Origin: Glossina fuscipes
Lineage: Eukaryota; Arthropoda; Insecta; Diptera; Glossinidae
Assembly: GCF_014805625.2 (NCBI RefSeq)
Contig: NW_023998415.1
Coordinates: 36,915,674 to 36,979,673, forward strand
Direction: 5' to 3'
Length of the DNA: 64,000 nucleotides
A program made the translations under genes and the position numbers. Below, one piece after another: positions 24,370 to 38,341 of the stretch (position 1 is the first letter of the stretch; the number at the start of each line of letters is the position of its first letter). The notes below the pieces were generated by a model, which worked only from the letters and a program-made list of their open reading frames with translations, made no database searches and was not told the DNA's origin.

Positions 24370-24870
24370 TCTTCATATATCCTACACCACTTGTGGTATA
24401 TGTAACAGGAAGAAGGTCTTAAGATAGACCCACCTTTTATTATACCGCTCTATACAGAATCATAATCTGAATTGGTCTAAACCTGTCTGTTCGTCTGTCC
24501 GTCTGATGTCTGTCCATGCGAATTTGTGTTCAAGTTGCAGCTTACAACTCTTAAGACATTTCGATGAAATTTGGTGTAGTGACGTGTTTTAACCTAAGGG
24601 CGAACACTATTGAAAATGATTCGGACCACTCCCCATATAATGCCCTATTCTGAAAAGTTGTTATATGGAAAAAAATTTCAATTTTCAAAATTTCTCAGCA
24701 AAAGTGGCTAAGTAGTAGTATTTGGACATTCTAAATTGGTATGGAAACTTTGGACCGGCTGGGGCAATTTTTGAACCCATAATATTGTAGTAATTTCATA
24801 CAAAAATGAACTTTACAAAATTTGGACTATCTACGCTCATTTTTGGATTCTGCTTTATGTAAGGATTAAA
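24370..24870 (+). mobile_element. INE-like interspersed repeat, second type
   Basis: Shows GTAACAGGAAGAAGGTCTTA, CTGTCTGTTCGTCTGTCCG and then GACATTTCGATGAAATTTGG with a GGACCACTCCCCATATAA step. These words recur in interspersed fly repeats with a CTGTCCG core. It abuts the transposase remnant at its left. The right edge is uncertain. Confidence 0.5.
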
Positions 24871-26531
24871 CTTGCATTACATTAGTTTGCGTTTTGGGCC
24901 CGCTTCCCTATAAATACGCCCATGAAAAATATGCCTTTATATAAAAACAAAATATAATTTTTGTGTTCTAGAATAAAAATAAAAATTGTGTTAGACAATG
25001 TGGTGTAGGGCATTTCATGGTCGACCCTGCGTTTGTTTTCTTTAGGAGTTAAAAAGGTTGCCTTCTGCTTGATATGCAAATTTTATAAAAATATATGTAA
25101 AAATACAAAAATTACCGGCACAACTGATAAGAATTCACGAGAGAATACCATCGGGACCATGGAGGCAAGAAAATTTTAGTTCATAAAGACAATTAAACAT
25201 TTCAGATACACAGCATTTTAGATTAGAGGAGAGAATATCATAATTTTCAGCTTGAGACGGATAGCCAACATTATCCCTAATGTATGTATAATAGCATGTA
25301 TTACATACATATTTTCGTACAATTGCAATTTTAATTCTGATCTGCCGTAAGACGAACGTGTTCTTTGAAGGCAGAAATTTGAAATAATTCGAAAGCAAGA
25401 AAGTGATAAGTCAATAACTTAACGTTTATAACAGTTAATAAGATGAAGCATTTTCTCGATAGATGTGTTAAAACGAATTTAAGTAAACCTTTTTTTTCTA
25501 ACCGCAATGACATCCTGATGAAGCTAACGAAAATCTGCATTAAGCTGCAAAATCCATTCTAGCGTGTATACAGAGATAATTTTCTCATCATCATTCGTGT
25601 TTGAAACACTTAAACATGCTTACACTGTTAGGCTCTTCCTCTTTGCAATTGTTTAATATTCTTCTTCTGCGTTTCATCGTATTACGCAATAATTTGCATA
25701 AATTACGTTTATATTGAAAGAATTCATGACTGCGGATATTTCGTAAATTTTAGGCACATCTTTAAGTTCATCTCATCGCTTTTCAACCTGATCGATAGAA
25801 TTCATCCAACTCATAATATATGATTCATATTCAAATCAAATGAATGTAAAAATAAATAGGCGTGGTTATATGTGTCGTATATAGAAGATCCATATCCATA
25901 TTTTTTTGAGAATTCTTTTAATTTTTTTTTTTTTTGGTTTTTTTACCAATCTTCACATATCTTGTGTTGCTCCTTTCATGCGTGATTTATAAAATTGATC
26001 TCTGCTTTATATGCTTACTATAATGTTTTTTTAATGAGTTTTAATTTTCATGATCAGGTTTATAAGTGAGTTATGGCTATGTGGAAGCACGATCTCTAGA
26101 CATTAATCGATAGTGTTCAGACATGTGAAATTCTAAATTTTCCTCTTAATTTTAGTAAACGTGAGTGTTCTAGTGACAAGAGCAAAGCCAAGCGGTCGAA
26201 CGGATGGATATCGGAATTCTCCTCTGTTTACAGTACATAATGAAAATATATTTAATAGATTCGATGAGATTTGTGTTTAACATTTTTTATTGTTACGAAT
26301 GATTTGACAAAATTAGTGTATATATTTATATGGTCATGACCTAGGATCTAGGAGAATACGTAATATATTTAAAAATTTTATGATGAAAAGAAAAAGTTTT
26401 TTCTTGTTTTCAGATTATGCAAGAGACATAAGAAAGTTATGCTAAGAAGTTTTTTATTCTGTTCACATGTCGAACGAACACTACAAATGATGATAGCAAT
26501 GTAGATATGCAAGGCAAGTTCCGGTAATAGC
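24871..26531. other. anonymous A+T-rich DNA
   Basis: No motif recognised. Several short minus-strand ORFs are unremarkable. Confidence 0.45.
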
Positions 26532-26555
26532 AAGCAGCAGCAGCAGCAGCAGCAG
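26532..26555 (+). repeat. (CAG)n microsatellite
   Basis: Eight AGC/CAG units. The poly-alanine and poly-cysteine ORFs on the minus strand are its translation. Confidence 0.95.
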
Positions 26556-26659
26556 TAAAAACTGTAAAAGAAGAAGTGCAAATTAGAAGACTGGCACGTA
26601 AATCATTTGAAAAGGTCATGTGATGCTATGACTACGATATGACTATGTATTACGCCGTT

Positions 26660-26716
26660 GCATTATTGTTGCTACTGCTGTTGCTGCTGATGATGATGTT
26701 GATAATGATGATGATG
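26660..26716 (+). repeat. interrupted (GTT/GCT/GAT) trinucleotide tract
   Basis: Degenerate trinucleotide repeats that give histidine and glutamine runs on the minus strand. Confidence 0.75.
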
Positions 26717-26824
26717 CACTGGTCCATAATGAGGTTGTTGAGCATTAAATAAAACACATGTTAAAATGACACCTAACACAACTATCCGCATAGCACTGCA
26801 AAGACAAGGAAATATACAAGTAGA

Positions 26825-26828
26825 CAGG

Positions 26829-26857
<29 letters not shown>
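26825..26857 (+). repeat. (CAGA)n microsatellite
   Basis: About eight perfect units. Confidence 0.95.
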
Positions 26858-26861
<4 letters not shown>

Positions 26862-27324
26862 CAATAGATAAACAGAGGGACGGACCAATAGATGCTATAC
26901 ACAGTAAATCCAATATATTTGGCCATTTCTTTCTGTGCTACGTTGCTTAGCTAGTTGGTTGCCTGCTTGTTGCAGGCACTGCAGTTCAGGTTGTAGTAAA
27001 AGTATTACTGAGTGGTAAGCTTTGTTTATTTATTTTATTTTACTTATTTATATTATTATTATTATTTCTTTTTTTTCTAACCGTGTATTTCACTTTTTTA
27101 TTATTTTACGCTTTTCGTTTGAGGCAAGCAACTGTATTTATCTGTGTGTAGGTATGTATTTGACAATTCCGTACGAATATTTGCCACAACTTGATCAATG
27201 ATTATGCTAAGCACGTAGTTATTGTGCGCTCTATTGCATTGTCACACACTGCTACTGCTCTTTGGTTAATAAGCGCAATACAACTTTGTGCTACAGTACC
27301 CACAAAGAGATAAAATAGCAAAAT

Positions 27325-27380
27325 AAGAAAAAAAAAATAAAAAATAAAAAAAAATAAAAAAATAAATAAATAAAATAAAG
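27325..27380 (+). repeat. poly-A/AAAT low-complexity tract
   Basis: Almost entirely A with spaced T residues. Phenylalanine-rich minus-strand ORFs follow from it. Confidence 0.85.
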
Positions 27381-27540
27381 CAGCGTTTTTCCAAAAAAAC
27401 AAAAACGTAAAACAAAATTGTTGGCATTATAAACATGACAATGCACAATGTCGCTGATAATGTTCGCAATTGTTTTTTTTTATTTTCATATTGTTTTTGT
27501 TGTTTTTATATATACTTACTATATGTTGGTTGAGCTCGGT

Positions 27541-27582
27541 GCAGTTCAGTTCAGTTCAGTTCAGTTCAGTTCAATTTAGTTT
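27541..27582 (+). repeat. (CAGTT)n pentanucleotide repeat
   Basis: Six perfect CAGTT units followed by diverged TTTAGTTTAG steps. Confidence 0.93.
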
Positions 27583-27634
27583 AGTTCATGACATTCAAAG
27601 CTAATATTGTGTTCTTACTTTTTATCAAGTGCTA

Positions 27635-27678
27635 AGCCATCCAACCAGCCATCCAGCCATCCAGCCATCCAGTCAGTC
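27635..27678 (+). repeat. (CCAGCCAT)n octamer repeat
   Basis: Four to five units, some diverged, about 50 bases after the CAGTT array. Confidence 0.88.
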
Positions 27679-28761
27679 AATGTTAGAAAGCAGGGAAACG
27701 AAAAAAAAATTACCCTTTTAAGTTGTTCTTGTCGTTGCTACTGTTGTTGTAGTTGTCATGGTCATTATCATTTTTGTTGTTGTTTATATTTGACTCTTAT
27801 GACAATCTTTAAGTGAATTTGTGTATATATATATATATGTATGCGCGCAATTTGTTGATAGCTTTTTAGTTGGTCCCCAACAACAGAGCAACAATCGGGC
27901 CTCATGAAATAACAACAATAATAAACAACAATCCCAACAAAAGCAAAAACACTAACTACAGTAAACAAGTGCACAAAATTATTATGCCAGTCATCTCATA
28001 ACAAACTCCATGATTATGTTGTGAACTTGTTTATGGATCTGTTTAGAATCTTAAATAATAGATGGATAAAATGGATAAATGTATGTGTTAACAGAATTTA
28101 TATAAATGATTTCTTCTTGCTTTTTTTTTTTTTTTTTTTTCTATAGTTCTTCCCTTTTTACTTTCATCGGGTTTTAACAATTTTATTGTTTTATAAAATT
28201 CTATTAATCACGTGTTCAGTTGTAGCTTGTTAAATAAAAGAGCAATTCGCTAAGCTTGGCATTAATTTAAATTTTTACATCAAAGAGCGTCAACTCAAAT
28301 AACATGTAATTATTAAGTAAGTAGTAAATGAATGATAATATCGGCTACTTTTTATTACTGTCAGCTTAGTTGGCTTGAAAATTTTATCATAATAATTCGT
28401 TTCAAACATTAGTCACTTAAGTAAGGCTTTAGATCATAGCTATGAAGCAAAATCTTGGCTGCAAAGATCTTTTTTAAATCAACTCATGTACAAGAATACA
28501 CAGTTGTTTGCTGTATTTCCATGGCATAGTTCTAGGCGCTACAGAAATATGCTTAATTCGCTATTATGGTTATGTTTACGGTGAAAGTCATGATATGCAA
28601 GAATATATGAATGAACAGTGTGAGTCAGTCATCAGAAACATGAAAGCGCGTTTATAATTCTGATTCAAATGGGATTTTCATCCCTTTGATATATACTCAT
28701 AGAGCTATCATTATATTTTTTGTTGAATTTCTTAGACTTGTAAAGGTCGATAAAGTGAATC
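27679..28761. other. anonymous A+T-rich DNA
   Basis: Poly-T lies at about 28121-28140. No gene is recognised. Confidence 0.45.
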
Positions 28762-28789
28762 GTGAAGAGCGAAAGTGTACGCTCTTCAC
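28762..28789 (+). repeat. perfect 10-bp inverted repeat, 8-base loop
   Basis: GTGAAGAGCG and CGCTCTTCAC flank AAAGTGTA. It would fold as a strong short hairpin in RNA from either strand. No terminator role is expected in a eukaryote; the role is unknown. Confidence 0.9.
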
Positions 28790-29564
28790 TTTGTCTAGAA
28801 TATATCGGGGATTAGTTGCATCAAGCACAGGCTCGCGTAATCCCCTTCACAATAGTTTTCATCTTATATAATGCATGTATGGTAAGGGTTAAGTCGCTTA
28901 TCGAAGAAATTTTTGCGTATAGTCCTTGGTATAGGTTTGAATCAAGTCAAATCACTTTCTTTGTGGCGATATTTTTGGATTTCAAAAGAAGCAAACAACA
29001 AAACCAGAACTGTCAGAAACAAAGATTCGAGTGACTTTAGTTATAGTGAAAAACTTAACATTACAAACTTAAACTATTGTAATTAAAGATTAAATAAATA
29101 CTGAATAGATATTAAAAGTTTACATAACCCCGTAATAATTAATGATTAAAGGGAATGAAAAGCATTATTTATTATTCATTTATGCTTCAATGACTACAGA
29201 TGATCTCTATATAGGTAACGTTAACTATGCGAACAAACACTAATTCGTTACATCATAAGAAAAGAATAAATTGCAAATTTTAATATTCATTAATCATCGA
29301 CAGGGGATGCGGAAGTAAAGTGACTCGGATAACAGATTCAAGAATGCTTAATAATATTATTTTAAGAACTATCGTAGTAGACTGGCAATCAACAGCATTC
29401 TCGCAAGACATTATATTCATATTAATGGACTTTAGGGACGGATCAAACAAATGAAGATTTTTTATTGTATACCTTGCAAAGTACCGGCAAAATGTTATAT
29501 TCATTTCCAATATTTTTATATTAAAATTTCGCTTTGAAACGGAAAATCTCACTGTTTTTATTGC
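28790..29564. other. anonymous A+T-rich DNA
   Basis: Nothing recognised. Confidence 0.45.
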
Positions 29565-29680
29565 ATTAGAGACCCCGCAAAGTATTTATATTCTTGCTCA
29601 GCATCAAATACTAAATCGATTTAAGCATGTCCGCCTATTCGTCTGTCCATCTGTCTGAGAGTTATGTTTATTTTTTTTTT
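29565..29680 (+). mobile_element. DINE-1-like core fragment
   Basis: Contains GACCCCGCAAAGTATTTATA, CTAAATCGATTTAAGCATGT and CGTCTGTCCATCTGTCTG. The rest of the element is missing. Confidence 0.65.
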
Positions 29681-31564
29681 TACTAAACAAAGTGATAAGT
29701 CATACAGTAACGCTGGATTATCGATCATGAATTCATCATAAAAACAGAGAGTTAAACGCTGCTTTTCTATTATATTAAATTGGATTTGTACGAAGCGTTT
29801 ATTGATTATCACGAAAAATGGGAGAATGCCCGAAATGAAGGCTATCATCATCGGTTATGAACGAACTATAAGTGCATATGGATTAACTTCGAAACGAGTT
29901 CTGATCTGCTCAACAACGCATTTAACATTTCAAAATGTTTATGTTACTACATTACAAAAAATGCGAAATATCAATTTGAAGTGAATTGAAGAAATACTTA
30001 CTAGGATCTCGCGAAAAGCTCCGTTCATGTCCACCTTTAGTAGAGGTATTTTTAATCAAATCAGTACATGCGTTAAATACAAGTAGCGCTTGCAAGCGGT
30101 GGATGAATTGAGTTTGTGTTAAAAGACGTTACACGTAATGTAAATTTACGTTTTACGTAGTCCTTTTAACGTTCCATAATGAGAATTGATCGTAAGTGAG
30201 TTATTTGCTATTTGTCGAACCGCTACACATATAGGTTTTCTTATGAAAATCAAGTCGTTATATGATAAGTTAGTTCCACTTTGTGGTGGAGAATGGTAGT
30301 GGACGGAGCGTTCAGCTCGCTCGACTCTATTCACGATGGGTCTTCCGTATAGAGGTAAATATTTGGTCGCTGGTTGATGAATATATATTGAAATGTTTAG
30401 TGTTCTTTTTAAATGCTTCAGCATACTTGAAATGCTCGGCAAACTTAAAACAGATCATATCTACTGTCATAGCTCGTCTGATTAACAATTTATTAATTCA
30501 ATCATTTTTTATATAAATGAAGTATTTTTTTTTTTTTTTTTTTAAATTACTAATCATTAAAAAGTCGTAACATGTGACCAAGGATATGTTAATATGTTAA
30601 TTTATTGTTTCTTAAAAAAGCATTCACTCATGTCGAGTCTTAGCTGAGGAGTTCCGAGTGTTTTACTTTGCGATGCAGACAATGAAAATTTGTTTACTTC
30701 TAATGAATATCTCATTATATTATATAATTAGTTTTTAATTAAGCGAACAACAAATTGACAACTAATTGCAATTTTTTTGGAGAAATTTTTAATGCACAGT
30801 CTCATAGAGTTTGTAAGTATTATCTCGATATACTCTCTATGTACTCTATTTATCTCAATATATTGCTTTTCCAAAAATTGTTTGAAAGATTTTTAAAACC
30901 TGATCTTTAATTAAAAAAAAAAAAACAAAATAAATAAAAGGAAAATCATTGAAAATATATTGATTCAAGATCAATGTCAAAAAAAAAGTCAACAAGAGTC
31001 ATTACAACTTGATAAAAGTAAATAAATGAAAAAAATTGAAAAAACCAGGTACGAAAGTGGTCTAAGATGTGAGATGAATTTTGGCCACCTCTCACTTTAA
31101 GTAAATTTATAAAACCTCATCTGGAAGTAAATTTCATCTTACATTTCTTAACGGGACACCAAAGCAAAGACTTATCTGATCACCTAATGAGATCACCTTT
31201 ATGAGATTGCAAAAGTTATGCTAATTGAAAAAAATTTATGGATATGTTCGGTAATTATTTTGTCATATTTAGGCCGAATTTTTTGATTATTCGAAGGATT
31301 TTGTAGAAAAATGAAACCATGAATTAAGAACTAGTCAATGCATATTTTTATCGATTACAAATGGCCCAGAGAGATTAATATATCCACTTTGCGGTCGTTA
31401 ATTGAAATCACATTAAAGCGTCGCTTAGATAGATTAAATAAAAAAAAATGAAAAAAAAAAAAAAAAATTCCATACAAATACGTAAGCTTGTAGTAGTTTT
31501 CCCATAAAAGTCGAATGTAGCTAAAGAAATTCATAAAATGATTGCCTCTAAGAGAGTGAGACTG
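29681..31564. other. anonymous A+T-rich DNA
   Basis: A 98-residue minus-strand ORF at 30146-30442 overlaps a 77-residue plus-strand ORF, and neither is recognised. Poly-T lies at about 30523-30543. Confidence 0.4.
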
Positions 31565-31612
31565 TTTGTGTACGTATGCATGCGTATGCTTGCGTATGCA
31601 TGTGTATGTACG
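31565..31612 (+). repeat. GTATGC-type degenerate tandem repeat
   Basis: GTATGCATGC and related units are repeated four to five times with changes. Confidence 0.7.
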
Positions 31613-34059
31613 TAACCGAGAAACACGCACATATAATTCAACACAGCATGCTAGCCTCTAATGAACTGTAATGAGCATAAATATACGATATTGAACGCAT
31701 ACCGATTGCATTCTTGTACTTATTCATACACGCACACACACATGCGACAGAGAGATAGAGACACAACTTAGAAAATAACTTTGTTAGCGAACAACAAACG
31801 AATCTGTGGCTTTAATGATATCGACATTTTTTTTAAACACAAACGCACATGCGAACATACACACACACACAAAGACACGCAACCCCACTTATAGATCTGT
31901 TTATGTAGGCAAAGCAAAAGCAAAAGCAAAGAAAAAAAAACAAAAAGAAAAAAACTTGTCTTTCTTCAGTTAGCGAAATAGTTAATCTCTGCTCCTTTCT
32001 CTCTTACTTCAAATGATAAATACGCACTAAACCGCAAGATGAAATGTTTAGCGACAAAAAATTGAAAAAAAAAAATACAACTCAAATTATTGTATTATTA
32101 TTATTATTATTAGTAACATATGTGATAATGATGACCATCTTGTAGAAATTGAAGGAAAGAAAAGAAAAAAAAAAAATAAATTGGCTTTTGTTTTCTCAAG
32201 AAAAACTCATTAAAACTATTTTGTTAAATTAGTTAAACTCCGCTCAGAAATTGGTGTTAAAAAGAAAAATGCAATAGTCAAAATATTTTCACACGACCAT
32301 ACCCAACAATTAACAATTAACAAATAAGAGATCGTTTTTTCATTGAGTTTAGTTTTTTATAGTTTAAGTTATGCACTACTAACTCTGTAAATCTGCTTCT
32401 GAAATGCATACTGCAAGGCTTTTCATTAACTGCTAGCATTGAATGAATTGCGACAATTTATCTAGCAAATCTTTTAAATGGATCTGATTAATGTCTGAGG
32501 GAGAGTCGAAACTGGGTAAATATATTTCTTCGGTGAGCTGCCTTAATGGCTGTCTTAATTTCTTTAAAATTCCTCCTTTGTATATATGTAGGTGTTGTAG
32601 AGGTAGCTCTCTGTTGTTGTTGTTGTTGCGATGACTGTTGTTGCCATGTTTCGCTATCTTGCAACTTTGCCAAGCTGTCCTTTTCCCTCCCATTGCATTA
32701 AGCGAATTTCTATGTTCACTTTACAAACCGTTATCTAATCGAGTTTGCAAGTTATAAGGACAACAAATGCTTGCAGTCGAGTAAGGTCGACGAGAAATAG
32801 CTTACGCGTATTCGTAGCGACTATCACCAAGAACAGGTCTCCTAGAATTGAATCGGTCCATAACATTTTCAATGATGTTCTCTCACGCTTGAACCAAAAC
32901 ATAATAGTGTACCAAGTTTTGTTTCGAAATATTTCGCAATAATCTATCTGCAGGTTATATACAAGAATACATGAACAATTCGAAACGAGCAGGCGTGTTC
33001 AAAACGGCACAGAGAATGGTTCTGAAAGGCGAATCTCTTTTATGTTCTTCAGCGTTTTGCATATGCCATGAGTGTGCTGTAGCGTATACATATATGAAAT
33101 ATTTGATCATTTTCCGATTTTTACAGTGTATATTAGAGATTGTGTGAACGTATCTTTGTCCCGATGAGTTTACGATAAACTTTCCTTTCTTTATACGCCC
33201 ATAAATTCGTTTAATTCATTTTTGGAATCGAGCGCATTAAACGCAGTTAATAAGGGGCGGTGGACAAATATAGGTAACCTATACATCGTTCAAAGTGTTC
33301 CAAACAGCATTATGAAGTTAGTTTGCTAGTCTGTAATGATGTATCTAGGATAGCGCTTTCATTGTCTCAGCGAATGAATGGGCAATAAATCATTTCGTTT
33401 GGTTCGTAAGTTGGCGGAATATTTAATATTCCTTTACCATTAACGCACATGGTGTGCTAATGATATGTTATTAAAATTCCTACTATGTTAACTATTTTTC
33501 TCTTTTATTTTTCACAATTTTTTTTTTTTCTTTGAAAATTTTTGTAGTTTGTGTGACGGGTTTCATAAACGTTTATATGCCTATGTATGCATATATAATA
33601 TATTGTATATTTATGGTGCTCATCAATCTTTTTTTGGATTGTCTTCATCATCTAGAAAAATGAAAACAAAAAATGAAGAAAGAAAGAAAGAAACTTTATA
33701 TAGTTTACGCCGACACTTTTAATGGCTAACATTAGCCTGTGTATGTCATCTGATGGCAACGTAGACAAAATAGACATTCATTTCGTATGTATGTATGTAT
33801 TATATATCCTGCGTATGTTTGTATGATTTATAGGTAACAAGAAGAAAAATAAAAAGAAGAAAACTTTGGAGCATTGCTGCATACTTCCACTTTTTTATAT
33901 GTCATTTCCAATTAATTGTAAGCGATTTTTCATTTTCGACCTTGACGCAAATATTTTGTTAATAAAAGAGTTGAGACCATTTTCTAAGCACTACGCGCTA
34001 AGCGCTTTAGAATTTTCCAGCCAAATATATTCGACTTTGGGTCGGCGTGACTGATAGCA
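31613..34059. other. anonymous A+T-rich DNA with small tandem repeats
   Basis: Holds (ATT)n at about 32095-32112, (GTT)n at 32612-32628, GAAA repeats near 33676-33692 and GTAT repeats near 33786-33800. No gene is recognised. Confidence 0.5.
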
Positions 34060-34150
34060 AACGACTGTGAACTCAAGTCGGCTTTAGTAGGCAAAGTTTT
34101 GGCACCTTAATCGTGATTTCAACAGACAGACGTACTGACAAACAAGCAAC
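34060..34150 (-). mobile_element. possible DINE-1-like scrap
   Basis: Only CAGACAGACGTACTGACAAAC and a nearby AAGTCGG step suggest the family, so this is weak. Confidence 0.25.
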
Positions 34151-34405
34151 AATTATGAGAGGTGTCTGAATTGTTTTCACTATGCACGTTGACCAGATAT
34201 ATCTATCGTACATGTATACACGTTGCGATGCCTTCTAATGCGCATTGCAATGCTTTACAAACTTATGGGAAATTTAATAAATCCTATGTGGAAATAAAAA
34301 AAATCTTTTAAGATTTGTTGTTGCATTTTATGTTTATATTTTGCTTGATATGGTATATCCAACCAACCTGTGAGTGTAAATACACAGCGACAAGATATGG
34401 ATATG

Positions 34406-34424
34406 CTACCACTACCACTACCAC
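34406..34424 (+). repeat. (CTACCA)n short repeat
   Basis: Three CTACCA units. Confidence 0.8.
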
Positions 34425-34640
34425 TGGCATTGCTAACTGGCGTATGAGTGATATTAATTATTAATATTTTTTTTTAAAAAATATGGTCATGCGTACGTTC
34501 GTATTTTAAGATATATGTATTGCTTGTAAAACTTGCCGTATATCAATCACATGCCACTCGTAAAACATTTTGTATCGTTTACCAAGAAATGAAGACAATG
34601 ACACAAAACGAATATTTTGTTGTTAAAAAACAAAATGGAA

Positions 34641-34668
34641 AAAGAAGAAGAAGAAGAAGAAGAAGAAA
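34641..34668 (+). repeat. (GAA)n microsatellite
   Basis: Eight to nine GAA units. Confidence 0.93.
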
Positions 34669-34884
34669 CAAGTAGAGTAACTATATTCGGTTAAGTGCGC
34701 ATCTATTATATATACTAATATTTATTTTATAAATGGACACAAATCGGTAAATGAATAAAATTTTCATAGTTTATATCAGTGGATGGGCATGGCTGGTGAT
34801 ATTTTCCATATTTACATAAGTACTGTAGGATGACTAGTTGAACATTTGTAGTATGGTTTTAACGCGGTATTTGTCATAGCTTGT

Positions 34885-35100
34885 TACTTACAAGACCCCG
34901 GGAAGCAAAGAACCCCTCAGTTCACATTCTTCTAGACAAGTGTCCGTTGATTGACTTGGCTCATATTCAATAACAATCTGCACGCAATGACTTACCATGT
35001 TTGTACACAATTTGTGACCAATGCTTTGATTTCTGAGACCAAGGGAATATTACAGACAAACGGACAGACAGGCACCGATCCAGACTATTAAGGGAGTAGT
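34885..35100 (-). mobile_element. degraded DINE-1-like fragment
   Basis: GGCTCATATTCAATAACAAT, CTGCACGCAATGACTTACCA and GACAAACGGACAGACAGGCA keep the family order on the minus strand. Ends are lost. Confidence 0.5.
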
Positions 35101-38100
35101 CTCTGAATATTCATTTAAAGTGTTGCAAATGCTTTGATAAAATGAATATTCTCTACAATCTCTCGATGCGAGCCATAAAAATTTAATACGAAATTTGAAA
35201 TGCTTCTAGGGAATAAATGAAATTTCGTATGCAATATGAAAAACTTATTAGATCACCGACCTAAATATGTTTGCAGAGAAGCATAGAACATTTTTATTAG
35301 GAATACTTTTTAATGATAAAAAATTTAAATAAATTTTCTTTTTTCAACAATTTAAAATAAAAACATCACCTTTTTTTTTTTGAAATCTTAAATTAAATCT
35401 GAATTTTTGCTCTTTTTTTTTTACACCTTCGCCTCTAATATCGTTAAATAGTGGATTTAGGTATCCATTGATTTTGTAAGTTTTCGTAAAGGCGAGAATA
35501 CTTAGAAGAGAAGGGAACACTGGAGACCTGATAGCGAAGAATAAAATGAACAATGTGATGTTGTAGATGTTGCATATAGAAAAACAAAAGTCAGTCTTGT
35601 CAGTTAACTTGAACTCTACGGATCCAATCTTCTTTGTGTCCTTTCATTAACTCGTTATACTTAATTAATCGTGAATTTCAATTTCTTTATATTAAACATT
35701 AGTCGAACATCTTTAATTCTAATAATAAAGATCTCATCATTCATTGCATTCTTTACATTTATGCACATGGTGTACTTACTTACTTAGGTAAAGTTAATGG
35801 ACGATATATCATAGCAAAAGAAAGGCAACCGCGAACGCTATTTAATTTTTTGTTTTATATACGTTAATCATATCATTTCGAATAAATGCTTTGTTTATTT
35901 ATTTACTCTTTTTTTTTTTTTTCTTTTTGCACAATATATATGTTCTCTGTTTGTTGGTTGCTCTTCCTTACTCTCCTATGTGCGACCCTCTTATATACAG
36001 CTTTACGGCTTAGAATTAAAATTGCAAACAATTTACATACGCTGTTGCCTTAGTATTTTATTCGGATGGCTTTGGCTTTTTGGTCGGTTCTCTTCTTAAT
36101 AGAGGTAGAAGGAATCTATTTCAAAAGAAAAATATAAAATATATTTTTAATCAAAGTATTGTCTATCGCTAGCTGGATACATGTCGCAACTGCTTGACAA
36201 TATATGAATTCCTTGACGGAAGGACGGATTACTCTTTCAAAGTTATTCGTAAAAGAATTTGTTTTTTTTTTTTTTTTGGGTATTGTTTTAATAATTGAAG
36301 CGCTATGCAGACAGACGCTAAGTCATCGTTTGATAGAGAGAAGAGCGGCATAGTTTTCTCTACGTATTTTCTTTGCAATTTGCAATATAAGGTCAAGCAT
36401 CGTCATGTTGCAAAATCATTGCGTAACGCTCTTTTTGCCATTTCTTGCTTTTTTTTCGACTCAGTTTAATCGGTTCTTGTTGCAATTCATAAAACACGGC
36501 ATTCAGGTAATTGCCATAAATGTGTGGATCATATCTATATTTGAGTTAATCGCGGATGCTAATCGTTTTTTGCGCTTCCGGCCCTCGCGTCACTCTCGTT
36601 TGAATTAAACTGTAAAACCAATGCTCTTTTGCTTTGAATCGTTTAGTGTCATACAGCTCCGGTTAAGCAAAACTCCCACAAACTGTATTCTATACACTTC
36701 ACCAAGGTAACTAATACGATTGCGTAAAACTTCGAGATTTTAATTGGACTTGGAATTGGATTTGTAGAAGTGACAGATAGAAAATGCTTGTAGACAAAGT
36801 AACCCAGTTCTGTTGGAAAAATCTGCAACGACTTGTTTATATAATTAACATCTACTTTCATGGGATGACAACAAAAGATGCTTATGTCCGGTTGTCTACT
36901 GGTCGGTTGCCTTATTTTTGTCTTCTCGGTTAGGCGTTGCGCACGTCTACATCATGCTTTTGTTTAGCGATAGCGTAACAACGAAACCCTATTGCAATTT
37001 TTCATCGATTTTCCGTACACGCTAAAGTGCATATAACTTTATTCCCAAACGCGTCAATGCCAAGCATTCACCATAAGCTCTTATGTGATTGCATATATTT
37101 TAAGCATTTTTTTCACTTAAGAAAAATTAATAAAAAATGTTATATATTAAAAAAAGTATTTTCCAACCGCAGGTTTCTTCAATTCATAGAAGAAAACAAC
37201 AATGAACGTTGAAAATGCAATATTGATCAGTTTCCGTATATGCACTGAATAGCTCAATAACGCTAAATTGAAAACTGTTATTTTATGTGGAGGAAGGTCA
37301 AACTCATAAAATTTAACCGTTATGTACATTGATTATTTGCATTACTTAATAAGTTTTATTAATACATCTCGCTGATCAAAATACATGCAAGCGCCTACTG
37401 TAAGCAAGACATTGTCAAAAATTCTCACATGTACGCGCACAGATATGAACGTGATGTGGCATGTAATGTTAATTTACTTTACTCGCCTTCCATCAGTCTT
37501 AAGGATATGTATTTTCATATTTACCACTGAATGTGCCGGTTTTTGTATTTTCAAAAACAAATGATTTATAATAATTTTTTTTTTTTTTTTTTTTTTTTGC
37601 ATTACACCTTATCCTCGCGGGAAAGATCCTTACATATGTTTCGTGCTTACTCGGCAAAAAAAAAAGAAAAAAATATCGGCCAGAGATTACTAACGTTTAA
37701 GAGAAAATAAGAATAATTTCATCCAACTTATCGCAAACGATTAAATTCGACCGCAATTCGATTCGAATTGTTTTAAAGTGTCTTAATGAAATGCTACGAT
37801 AGATATTGCGTAACAAATTTCTGGCTTACTAGCCATTTAAAATGAAACAAGGCCGTATTCATACGATGACGTACATTCCCGAAATTCTCTGCATTGGTAG
37901 CAAATTGAATGCTTATTTCACCATATATAAATCATTTTAGTATGAAAAATGTAGAGACAACTTGTCTGGGTGTAATTTGAAGATAATAAAGGATTTGGAA
38001 GAAGGATCTACTAAACAAAGCTCCTTCTATGAGTTTAGTGTGATTACTGTTAAACGTGTAACAAAGTTTAAAAAAAAAAAAAAAACAAGAATAAAATAAG

Positions 38101-38305
38101 ATAAGTTATTCCGTTTATAATTGCTCGGGGAGTCCCTTTGCATGGAGCATGGTCAGCGTTGAAATTAAAACTTCACTTAAGGATTAGGATAATTAAATTG
38201 GCTGTAGAAGTACGAAAACTTGCATTTGCCAATGTAGATATCTGGATCAGCCCTTTAATATATTATATTGGACAATAAATTTTAGGACTAAGTAGAAGAG
38301 ATCGT

Positions 38306-38306
<1 letters not shown>
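35101..38306. other. anonymous A+T-rich DNA
   Basis: Contains poly-T runs at about 35911, 36261 and 37577 (24 bases). No gene or repeat family is recognised. Confidence 0.45.

Positions 38307-38340
<34 letters not shown>
38307..38340 (+). repeat. poly-T, 34 bases
   Basis: An uninterrupted run. Confidence 0.97.
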
Positions 38341-38341
<1 letters not shown>

